Shown: positions 9,472-17,400 of the stretch, in pieces
Layout: each line of letters starts with the position of its first letter
Numbering within the stretch: the stretch's first letter is position 1
Position numbers and translations under genes: made by a program
NCBI GenBank assembly: GCA_964552325.1
Contig: CAZKHA010000032.1
Span: 1-29,351, forward strand
Direction of reading: 5' to 3'
Source: CAZKCK01 sp964552325
GTDB taxonomy: Bacteria; Bacteroidota; Bacteroidia; Bacteroidales; TTA-H9
DNA length: 29,351 nt
Notes under the pieces: model-generated
The model's input: the letters and a program-made list of their open reading frames with translations, nothing else
Told to the model about the DNA's origin: nothing
The model's database searches: none

Positions 9472-10257
9472 TTAAGGTTCAACCACTGTTACAAAACCCG
9501 CTGCATTGTTATCTGTTAGTATCAGGTCAAGCGCATCAACCTGCCCGTCGCCGTTTATGTCGCCCGGAATATATCCCTGACCAAACGTGGCTGCCAAGGC
9601 GCCAATAAGTTCAATGTCGGCAACATCAATAGCACCATCCTGGTTTGCATCGCCCGCGTAAAAGCCAAAAACCCCTTCGGAAAGTTCTACCTGGTTACTG
9701 CCAAAAGCACGGCTGGCCATCACGGTAAAATCATAATTGATGCCGCTACCGTTAAATGTAACGGGCATAGAGGTGGTTGATAAGGTGTTGCGATGATTGA
9801 CCGTAACATAATATTCGCCGGATACCAACGCTTGCAATTCAATGGCGGCCAAGCCGGCGGTGGTAAGGTTGACACCCGCTTTACTGTAGGCTACCGTGCC
9901 GTAATTCCCTGCAGGGTGCAAGGCGACCTCAATTTTATCGGCCACTTCCCCTGCATAGGCATCGCCGCTTGCGTTCTGCGACTTGTTTAGCCCGCTCCCG
10001 TTCCAGAGGCCTTGAAGGAACAACTTCAGAAACAACTTTTGCGACCCGCTTGGTTGCGACTGCAGAAAGCCCTGCTTTACGGATGCCGTGGCTGTTTGTG
10101 CCTGCCCCACTATGGCCTCCCCTACTGACCAGGCTAGGTAGCCCTGGGCATACATCGCTGAATTGCCCGATACATTTATGACATCTTGTCCATTTTGCTG
10201 ACCTGATACATTGAGTACGTGGATCATCAGCAGCAACCAAAAACCAATTCTTCGCAT
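9472..10257 (-). CDS. Small secreted protein with two dockerin-like calcium loops, first gene of the FISUMP operon
   Basis: The 261-residue protein starts with a signal peptide (about 1-19, ending NVSG). A segment follows with GEAIVGQAQ and KQGFLQSQPSG, a pattern common at the start of Bacteroidota secreted proteins. The middle (about 75-195) is a beta-rich domain with LKLFLQGLWNG and YYVTVNHRNT, also frequent in that phylum. The C-terminus has two EF-hand-like loops, DANQDGAID (203-211) and DINGDGQVD (233-241), spaced as in dockerin-type domains. There is no Por/T9SS tail. The stop at 9472 is seven bases before the next ATG, so the gene is co-transcribed with the three paralogs. No function is established; calcium-dependent folding or docking to the downstream fibres is inference. 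Confidence 0.8.
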   Translation of the reverse strand: MRRIGFWLLLMIHVLNVSGQQNGQDVINVSGNSAMYAQGYLAWSVGEAIVGQAQTATASVKQGFLQSQPSGSQKLFLKLFLQGLWNGSGLNKSQNASGDAYAGEVADKIEVALHPAGNYGTVAYSKAGVNLTTAGLAAIELQALVSGEYYVTVNHRNTLSTTSMPVTFNGSGINYDFTVMASRAFGSNQVELSEGVFGFYAGDANQDGAIDVADIELIGALAATFGQGYIPGDINGDGQVDALDLILTDNNAAGFVTVVEP

Positions 10258-10336
10258 TTTACGTAAAGGTTTAGTTCGTTTTGGGTAAAATTCTTTCGTT
10301 CTCTTTTTAAAAAAACCACAGTATCCTATTGTGCAG

Positions 10337-10369
10337 CAAAATTAAAAAACTTTTGTTTGTATTGTCAAA
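10337..10369 (-). promoter_or_regulatory. Promoter candidate for the four-gene FISUMP operon
   Basis: On the minus strand TTTG (10369-10366) is followed, after 21 bases, by TAATTTTG (10344-10337). Both boxes match the Bacteroidota consensus TTTG and TAnnTTTG at normal spacing. The -7 box lies 79 bases before the ATG at 10257, leaving a leader of about 70 bases. Confidence 0.55.
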
Positions 10370-10375
10370 AATAAT

Positions 10376-10413
10376 TAAAATTTACAATTACCAATTTACA
10401 ATTTACAATAGCC
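10376..10413. repeat. AT-rich repeat A, copy 1
   Basis: This 38-base block consists of aatttaca and taccaattta units and ends in caatagcc just before a run of pyrimidine repeats. It recurs at 10941-10978 with the same length but permuted sub-units. It sits just upstream of the operon promoter. Confidence 0.65.
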
Positions 10414-10420
10414 TTTCCCC

Positions 10421-10500
10421 TTCACCATGAACCTTTTACCCTTCACCATGAACCTTTTACCCTTTACCTCGCACCTTTTACCCTTCACCATTTTACCCTT
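10421..10500. repeat. Short tandem pyrimidine repeats
   Basis: Units of the form aaccttttaccc, cttcaccatg and ctttacctcgc are repeated with a period near 10 to 20 bases. The strongest tandem pair is aaccttttacccttcaccatg-like at about 10430-10465. A plus-strand open frame here is a by-product of the repeat. Confidence 0.65.
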
Positions 10501-10501
10501 C

Positions 10502-10556
10502 ACCCCCACCCTCATTCTTCGGTTGGGCAAGCTGAACCTTTTACCCTTTACCTCGC
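10502..10556. repeat. 55-base repeat B, copy 1 (left gap border)
   Basis: The block runs from acccccaccctcattcttc through ggttgggcaagctg to a pyrimidine tail ending acctcgc. It ends exactly where the N-run begins. It is identical over 55 bases to 10657-10711. Confidence 0.85.
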
Positions 10557-10656
10557 NNNNNNNNNNNNNNNNNNNNNNNNNNNNNNNNNNNNNNNNNNNN
10601 NNNNNNNNNNNNNNNNNNNNNNNNNNNNNNNNNNNNNNNNNNNNNNNNNNNNNNNN
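10557..10656. other. Assembly gap (100 N)
   Basis: Exactly 100 N lie between two identical 55-base repeat copies. The true distance and number of repeat copies are unknown. Confidence 0.97.
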
Positions 10657-10711
10657 ACCCCCACCCTCATTCTTCGGTTGGGCAAGCTGAACCTTTTACC
10701 CTTTACCTCGC
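10657..10711. repeat. 55-base repeat B, copy 2 (right gap border)
   Basis: It starts at the first base after the gap and is identical to copy 1 (10502-10556). A further ctccttttaccctttaccc unit follows it. Confidence 0.85.
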
Positions 10712-10739
10712 TCCTTTTACCCTTTACCCCCATAAATTA

Positions 10740-10780
10740 CACAGAGTTTAAGAGAGGAGGCACGGAGAGGCACAGAGGAT
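10740..10780. repeat. CACAGAG-type degenerate repeat
   Basis: cacagag, gaggcacggag and gaggcacagag follow each other with a period of about ten bases. I recognise this wording from intergenic low-complexity repeats in unrelated bacterial genomes; its function is unknown to me. The purine-rich stretch gatgaatggtgaacggtgag at about 10828-10847 is the reverse-complement style of the pyrimidine repeats. The interval 10781-10940 otherwise shows nothing I can name. Confidence 0.5.
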
Positions 10781-10940
10781 GAAAACATTGTAAGCTGAAC
10801 CTTATAAAGAATTGATGAGCGAAGAGAGATGAATGGTGAACGGTGAGCGGTCGAGATTAGCAGAGCCCCAGTCTTTTGCCTAGAATGATTGTAAAGATAT
10901 AATTGTAAAGATGATCAATAATACTGGGTCTTCAAATATT

Positions 10941-10978
10941 TAAAATTTACAATTTACAATTACCAATTTACAATGGCC
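10941..10978. repeat. AT-rich repeat A, copy 2
   Basis: This 38-base block is built from the same aatttaca and taccaattta units as 10376-10413 in a different order. It ends in caatggcc and leads into pyrimidine repeats, as copy 1 does. Confidence 0.65.
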
Positions 10979-10988
10979 TTTACCCTTC

Positions 10989-11043
10989 ACCCCCACCCTC
11001 ATTCTTCGGTTGGGCAAGCTGTACCCTTTACCCTTTACCTCGC
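10989..11043. repeat. 55-base repeat B, copy 3 (diverged)
   Basis: The first ~35 bases through ggttgggcaagctg are identical to copies 1 and 2. The following pyrimidine tail differs at a few positions. Pyrimidine units continue to 11080, overlapping the end of the helicase gene. Confidence 0.8.
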
Positions 11044-11074
11044 ACCTTTTACCCTTTACCTTACACCCTTCACC

Positions 11075-14000
11075 TCAAAACAATTCCAATTGCTGGTTAT
11101 CTTGCCGTGGTTTTAGTTCATGTTTTTCTTTTTGGATGAGTTCTTTTTCAATTTGATCTAAAAAAGGGCTGCGTTCAAGTGCGAGGTTCATATTGAATAA
11201 ACGACGTCGCAATGCATGGGTGAGAAAAAGTTGTGTGCGTGCCCGCGTCATCCCAACGTACAAAAGACGTTTCTCTTCATCGATAGGGCTTTCGGAGCCT
11301 TTAAACAAGCGATAAGGGAGTAGGCGGTCTTCGCACCCCGCTATGTAAACGTGCTCAAATTCCAAGCCCTTGCTCGCATGTAGGGAAAGTACATTCACGG
11401 CATCTTTAGCAGCTATCACCGATGAATCAGCGCTATCAAGCCCCAAAAATATACTAAAGCCCTCGTGATTGCTGCCAAAGGATTTGGCTATTTCAACCAA
11501 GTTTTCTATTTGGATAAATTCATTGTTTTTAAGGTTTTTTAAATATTTTTCTATCAAAATCTCAAGGGTATATGCCACTGAATCATTTTGTTTGAAATTT
11601 TCACAAGGCAAGTCTTCGTTAAATTCTTTTCGAAATTGTTTTTTAAGCCAATAATTTTGGGGTGCCAACAGCTGTTTGTAAAGCAAGCCAATTCTTTCGG
11701 TAAGCGTTTGTTTTTCAACAAGTTTTGATGTTTGCCAAGGTATCGCATGGTCGTCGAGAGCCTTACATATTGCTGGGAACTGCTTGCTGGTGCGGCATAA
11801 GATGGCTATAGACGATGGAGAAAGCGAACTGCTACCAGAGGCTACTCCGCTATCAACCGCAAAAAATCGCGTGCCACCAAGGCTGGCATCAACAGAACGC
11901 GCTATAAATTCAGCCTCGCTAAGATCGGTGGAATTTGCCACAATTTTAATTTTAAGTCCTTTTTCAAGTCCGCTTAAAAATCCAGTTTGCCCAATAACAT
12001 TTGCCGAAGCCCTTAAAATGGTATCCGGGCAACGGTAGCTTAGGCTCAGCTGGTAATTGGTAACGGGCTCAAAATCGCGAAAGAACTGTTGGATAAACTT
12101 TGGGCTTGCGCCCCTAAAACCATAAATAGACTGATTGGGATCGCCTATGGCAAACAAGTTTTTGTGCCCATGCTTACAGAGTGCGGTCAAAAACTGGTAT
12201 TGGATGGGGTTTACATCCTGGTATTCATCAACAAGTACAAAAGTAAACCTGTCACGGTATTCTGACAGGATTGAGGGGTAATTTTGAAAAAGGGAGTTGG
12301 TGAGCGCCACCAAATCATCAAAATCAATTAAGTTGTTTTCAACTAAATACTTCTCATAAGCCTTGGCTTGATCAAGCAAAGGGTCGGTAGGCAAAAGGTT
12401 TAGTGCGCCATTTCTATACAGGCTTAATTGATTCGATACTTCCGATTTTAGGCCAAAATTTGTGGAGAGGATTTCGATGCGTTCCCTTTCGTTTATAACC
12501 ACAAAACCTGCCTCGCGGCCACTAAGCGAAGGGTTTTGTGAGAGAATATCAAGCCCAATGGCATGAAATGTGCCCACTTTAATACAGCCAGCAAGATCTG
12601 ATCCACAACTTATTATCAGTCGTTGTTTTATTTCATTAGCAGCTTTGTTGGTAAATGTTACCGCTAATATGTTCTCGGGTTGGCAGTGTTTGTTTTTTAT
12701 AAGATGGGCGATGCGTTGGGCAAAAACATGGGTCTTTCCTGCTCCTGGGCCTGCTACCACAAAGGCAGGGCCATTCACATGCCCTATGGCGGCTTCTTGC
12801 TCCTTATTAATACCGTTGAAGTAATTGAGGGGCTTTGGCTCACTAGACATACTTAGTTCTGTTTGTTGGGTGCTATTTTTTAGAAGGAAATATTCCTGGA
12901 GGTCGAAATTTAGCAGCGGCCTTTCATTAACCTTAGTAGGTTCAACAGCTGGTTCAAAAAGCCATTGCTTTTGGCTAAAGGTTGCCGCTTCTCCGCCATG
13001 AAAAACTTTAACTGTTCCATATTCGCCATCAAACCCTTCGCTTATAATAACTTGCTTAGAACGCATTCGCCTGATGGCTTCGGCTAACATAGGGTTGGAT
13101 TTGGCGGCTAACGCATCAATATCGGAATTCAACAAAAGGGGCAATTCAGGGGAAATGTTTTTTATGATTTGCTGATACTGTGAGGCTAGCTGTTTAGAGG
13201 AAGGGCTTACACCAGCAAGTTCAGCTAATATCTCGGGAAGTGGGATGATGTAGTTAAAACCTTGTTTGCGTGGCGATTGTATGGGATCCGACCGATCAGC
13301 CAATTCTATTACCCGATCCATCACGCCAGGGGTTAGCTTTCTTCTGCAAACCGGGCACAGGCCATGGTTACGGGCGGCTTCAACCGGGTTTAGGACGACC
13401 CCACATTTGCGGTGCCCTGCATAATGGTATTTGCCTTCTTGTGGAAATAAATCGATGGTATCAACAAGTCCCGTTTTTAACGCATCAACAAGCCCTTGCC
13501 ATGAGCATTCGCCATGAATTAAGTTCGCATTTCTACCAAGTTTTTCGGGTGAATGGGCGTCGGAATTGGAAACGAGGGTAAAAGCATCGAGTTGGCTCAG
13601 AATCCGGTTCATGGGCACATCGCTCGAAAGTCCTGTTTCAACCGCAAAAATGTGTTGGGTAAGGTCGCCGTAACACTCGGCAATGCTATCAAAGCCCGAA
13701 CTGGCGCCTAAGGCCGAGAACCAGGGCGTCCAGATATGGGCTGGGATGAGGATGCATGCTGGATTTATGGATAAGACGAGCTCAAACAAATCGCGGCTAT
13801 CGAGCCCAAGGATAGGCCGCCCATCTGACCGGATGTTGAACCCTAATGCTTGTAGCTTATTTTGGATTAATGCTGCAGTCTGCAAATCAGGAGATAGCAA
13901 TATGTTATGGACCTTGCGAACCCTACCATTTTTTTTGTAGATATTGCTTATTTCGGCGCTTGGAACAAATTGGGGTGAGGATGCCTGATATATTTTGGCT

Positions 14001-14221
14001 TCAGGTAAAATATAAGCTTCCTTTAAATTATAAAAACCATTTTCGGCAGGTGTTATTTTCTCAGAAAGTTCTTCGAGCCATGCGGGATGTGTAAAATCGC
14101 CCGTGCCAATCAGCTGTAGTCCTTTTTTTATTCCCCATAAATGAAGGTGCTCGGGGGTAAGACTGTTACTGGTAGCTAGTGATCGGTGCGAATGGATGTG
14201 TAAGTCAGCAAAGTAGGGCAT
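11075..14221 (-). CDS. Endonuclease Q-like PHP nuclease fused to a UvrD/PcrA-type helicase
   Basis: The 1048-residue protein has two complete halves. Residues 1-425 match the endonuclease Q family. They show PHP metal ligands in DLHIHS (5-10), GTGDFTH (39-45), SAEIS (88-92), VHN (104-106), PAHIW (160-164) and SDAH (220-223). A zinc site GHRKC...CPVC follows (H270, C273, C289, C292), then the ELADR and EGFDGEYG stretches. Residues about 470-1010 are an SF1A helicase: Walker A GPGAGKT (491-497), VDEYQD (664-669), GDPNQSIYGFRG (693-704), SYRCP (728-732), LHASKGLEF (947-955) and YVGMTRAR (988-995). Endonuclease Q cuts 5' of deaminated bases such as uracil and hypoxanthine; UvrD-type helicases unwind from nicks. 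A single chain doing both in repair is inference. ATG 14221 follows a good -7 box. Confidence 0.92.
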   Translation of the reverse strand: MPYFADLHIHSHRSLATSNSLTPEHLHLWGIKKGLQLIGTGDFTHPAWLEELSEKITPAENGFYNLKEAYILPEAKIYQASSPQFVPSAEISNIYKKNGRVRKVHNILLSPDLQTAALIQNKLQALGFNIRSDGRPILGLDSRDLFELVLSINPACILIPAHIWTPWFSALGASSGFDSIAECYGDLTQHIFAVETGLSSDVPMNRILSQLDAFTLVSNSDAHSPEKLGRNANLIHGECSWQGLVDALKTGLVDTIDLFPQEGKYHYAGHRKCGVVLNPVEAARNHGLCPVCRRKLTPGVMDRVIELADRSDPIQSPRKQGFNYIIPLPEILAELAGVSPSSKQLASQYQQIIKNISPELPLLLNSDIDALAAKSNPMLAEAIRRMRSKQVIISEGFDGEYGTVKVFHGGEAATFSQKQWLFEPAVEPTKVNERPLLNFDLQEYFLLKNSTQQTELSMSSEPKPLNYFNGINKEQEAAIGHVNGPAFVVAGPGAGKTHVFAQRIAHLIKNKHCQPENILAVTFTNKAANEIKQRLIISCGSDLAGCIKVGTFHAIGLDILSQNPSLSGREAGFVVINERERIEILSTNFGLKSEVSNQLSLYRNGALNLLPTDPLLDQAKAYEKYLVENNLIDFDDLVALTNSLFQNYPSILSEYRDRFTFVLVDEYQDVNPIQYQFLTALCKHGHKNLFAIGDPNQSIYGFRGASPKFIQQFFRDFEPVTNYQLSLSYRCPDTILRASANVIGQTGFLSGLEKGLKIKIVANSTDLSEAEFIARSVDASLGGTRFFAVDSGVASGSSSLSPSSIAILCRTSKQFPAICKALDDHAIPWQTSKLVEKQTLTERIGLLYKQLLAPQNYWLKKQFRKEFNEDLPCENFKQNDSVAYTLEILIEKYLKNLKNNEFIQIENLVEIAKSFGSNHEGFSIFLGLDSADSSVIAAKDAVNVLSLHASKGLEFEHVYIAGCEDRLLPYRLFKGSESPIDEEKRLLYVGMTRARTQLFLTHALRRRLFNMNLALERSPFLDQIEKELIQKEKHELKPRQDNQQLELF

Positions 14222-14236
14222 AGGAATCTGTTTTTA

Positions 14237-14244
14237 CAAAGGTA
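14237..14244 (-). promoter_or_regulatory. -7 promoter box for the EndoQ-helicase gene
   Basis: TACCTTTG on the minus strand is a full match to TAnnTTTG. It ends 15 bases before the ATG at 14221, giving a very short leader. No clear TTG is seen at -33; TTTCGG about 20 bases upstream is a partial match. Confidence 0.5.
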
Positions 14245-14252
14245 GAGGATTA

Positions 14253-14280
14253 GAAGTTCCGAAATCTGGAATTTCTTTTT
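14253..14280. promoter_or_regulatory. Hairpin in the divergent region between helicase and NRPS genes
   Basis: GAAGTTCC (14253-14260) pairs with GGAATTTC (14268-14275), eight pairs including one G-T, around a seven-base loop. Five T follow on the plus strand. It overlaps the expected -33 area of the helicase promoter. It could be an operator or a terminator-like element guarding the NRPS side; the sequence cannot decide. Confidence 0.3.
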
Positions 14281-14354
14281 AAATTTTGGAAAAATTCGAA
14301 TGATTAAAAACAAGCGGTGAATAATAATGTAATAAAATTGATGACTTTTTCTCG

Positions 14355-14382
14355 TTGGAAGGTAACATATTGTGTATTTTAG
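14355..14382 (+). promoter_or_regulatory. Candidate promoter for the NRPS/PKS operon
   Basis: TTG (14355-14357) and TATTTTAG (14375-14382, one mismatch to TAnnTTTG) are 17 bases apart. If used, transcription starts near 14389. That rules out the GTG at 14372 as start codon and supports the ATG at 14456. Confidence 0.35.
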
Positions 14383-14455
14383 CGTAAAAAAAGAGCTGCA
14401 ATGCCTGAATTCAAATTTTATTGAAGTTGAAACACTTATCGAAAAGCTGAATGTT

Positions 14456-17400
14456 ATGGAAAATTTTGATACAATAATTGCCCAATTCAATAAGATAGCC
14501 AAATCGTTTCCAAGTGTAATTGCCATTAAACATGGCAACCTTCAATTAACCTATCATGAAGTTGATACACAATCAAATTTATTGGCTTATAAGCTGCTGG
14601 GTATTGCAAAAGATGAAAAAACATACGTGGGGGTTTGTATCGAACGCAACTGTAAGGCTGTTATAGCTTTATTAGCAATTCTTAAGGCAGGTATGGCCTA
14701 TATTCCCTTCGATCCAAGTTTTCCATCTGCCCGTATAGCTTACATGCTTGAGCAATCAAGGCCAGTTGTTGTTCTTACAGATAACACCACACATGATTTG
14801 GTGGTGCTGAATGGATGCTCGAAATTGAATTTAGGCACAATTGATTTAGCCGATAATAATCAAACACCTTCCTGGCCGGTGATTAACCTCACCCAAGATG
14901 CTTACATCCTTTTCACCTCAGGCTCCACCGGTTTGCCAAAGGCCATCCGCATGCATCATTTGCCGCTGTCAAACCTCCTTAAGTGGCAAATAGATCGGTT
15001 TGATACAAGGCTTCATGCCAATGTTTTACAGCTTTCAACGCTAAGTTTTGATGTTTCGTTTTGGGAGATTTTTAGCACGTTGTGCTCCGGAAGTACGCTT
15101 GTTATAGGCGATAACCACTTAAAAACCGATGCCGTTGGGTTGTTGAAGTTTATTCAGGACCAGCAGATAAATCGTATAATGCTGCCTTTTGTAACATTGA
15201 ATCTTTTAGCATCTATTGGCCAAAACCAGCCGGAAATTAGGCTACCATTAAGAGAAGTTTTTTCAACAGCGGAGCAAATGAAGGTAACTCCCTCTATCAA
15301 ACGCTTTTTTGCACAGATACCGGGTTGTGTGGTCGAAAATCATTATGGCCCTACCGAAAGTCATATTGTAACTTATTACCGCTTGCCTACATCAATTGAT
15401 GATTGGCCACCTTTGCCTCCCATTGGTAAGCCCATACAAAATGCTGAAATCTTACTATTAGATGCTAATTTAAAACCCGTTAGCGAAGGCGAAGAGGGCA
15501 ACTTGTACATTGGTGGCGATTGCTTGGCAAAAGGCTATTTAAATCGCAAGGATTTAACCGAAGAGAAGTTTATTGAGCATCCTTTTAAACCCGGTATGCG
15601 CTTATATTTTTCGGGCGACAAGGCAATGCTTGACGACAAAGGTGAGCTAATTTATTTAGGCCGAATTGATAAACAATTAAAAATACATGGATTTAGAGTA
15701 GAATCTGGCGAGATAGAAATTGCCCTCCAAAACATTACGGGAGTAAATGAGGCTGCAGTAACCGTGGTAGAAGATGCCAATGGATTAGACAAACTAGCAG
15801 CCTATTATACCGGAGCCCAAGTTATAGCCACCGAAGAGCTGCGTACCAGGCTTGCCAAGGTTCTGCCCGAGTACATGGTACCTTCAGCATTTATCCATCT
15901 TTTAAAACTGCCATTAACACCAAGCGGTAAACTAGATAAATCGGCTTTACCCGTTTTAAAACCACAGCGGCCTGATTTACGTACCGAATATGTGTCACCC
16001 CATACCCCACTCCAGAAAACCCTTGCGGGTGTTTGGCACGACCTATTTGGTATGGAAGGAATTGGCATTGATGATAACTTCTTCGATTTAGGTGGAAATT
16101 CATTGTTGAGCATTCATTTGGTTGACAGGCTTACACAGCTTGGAATTGATTTAGGCGTAGTGAAATTATACCAATTCCCGACCCTTCGCCAATTGAGTTC
16201 ATACATCGAATCGAAAAACGATAAAGCATGGGAAGATTTGGTTATCAAGCATCAGGCTGACAGCGATGGCCTTCACCACCGGGCAGGAATAGCCATTATA
16301 GGAATGTCAGGCCGGTTTCCAGGAGCTGAATCGGTGTCGGCATTTTGGGATAACCTCTGCAACGCCCACGAATCAATAACATTTTTCAAGGATGAGGAAC
16401 TACATTTTTCGGTTTCGGAGGAATTAAAAAACAACCCCGATTATATTAAAGCACGTGGAATTATAAAGGATGCCGAAACCTTTGATGCGGAATTTTTTGG
16501 GATTAGCCCAATTATGGCGGAGGTGATGGACCCGCAGCAACGTAAATTTCTGGAATGTGCCTGGGAATGTTTTGAGGATGCAGGGTATAGCCCCACCAAT
16601 GCTCGGGGTTTGATTGGCGTGTATGCCGGTGTTGGAAACAACACCTACTATTTGAACAATGTTTTAAAGCGCAGCGATAAAGTTGAACTTGTAGGCGATT
16701 TTCAGGCAATGGTACTCAACGAGAAAGACTATATAGCCACACGCACGGCTTTCCTGCTGAATTTGAAAGGACCGGCGGTAAGCATTTTCACGGCTTGCTC
16801 CACCTCCCTGGCGGCTATTGCAATGGCCAGCGAAAGCTTACGTTTAGGCAATTGCAGAATGGCTTTGGCCGGAGGCGCATCCATCACATCGCCAATTCAT
16901 AGCGGATATTTGTACAACGAAGGCGGCATGTTAGCCTCCGATGGGCATTGCAGGCCTTTTGATGAGGCGGCTACCGGTACCACGTTTAACGATGGAGTTG
17001 GATGCCTTTTGTTAAAAAGGTATGAAGACGCCCTGGCCGACAATGATCACATATACGCCGTGATAAAAGGCGTTGGCATGAGCAACGATGGGGCCGACAA
17101 AGCTAGTTTTACGGCACCAGGAGTTACGGGCCAGGCCACAACCATACGGCTTGCACAGCACAATGGGGGCATCAATCCAAAACTCTTGGGATATATTGAA
17201 GCACATGGTACTGCCACTCCCATAGGCGACCCTATTGAAGTAGAAGCCCTTGTTAATGCCTGCGAAGGGATGGAAAAACAAAGTTGCTTTATTGGTTCCG
17301 TAAAAAGCAATATCGGTCACTTAACCCCAGCGGCAGGTGTGGCGGGTGCAATAAAAACCGCTCTGATTCTGAAACATAAAACCATCCCCCCAACCTTGCA

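Noticed and set aside
10427..10733. Open frames on both strands within the repeat field
   Set aside because: They encode monotonous LLPFT or similar repeats and run through the N gap; they are products of low-complexity DNA.
10376..11043. CRISPR-like direct repeats
   Set aside because: Repeat copies are unevenly spaced, lack unique spacers of uniform size, and no cas gene is present.
14372..14455. GTG start of the NRPS giving 28 extra residues
   Set aside because: A promoter-like -7 box overlaps the GTG and the adenylation domain begins naturally after ATG 14456; kept only as an alternative.
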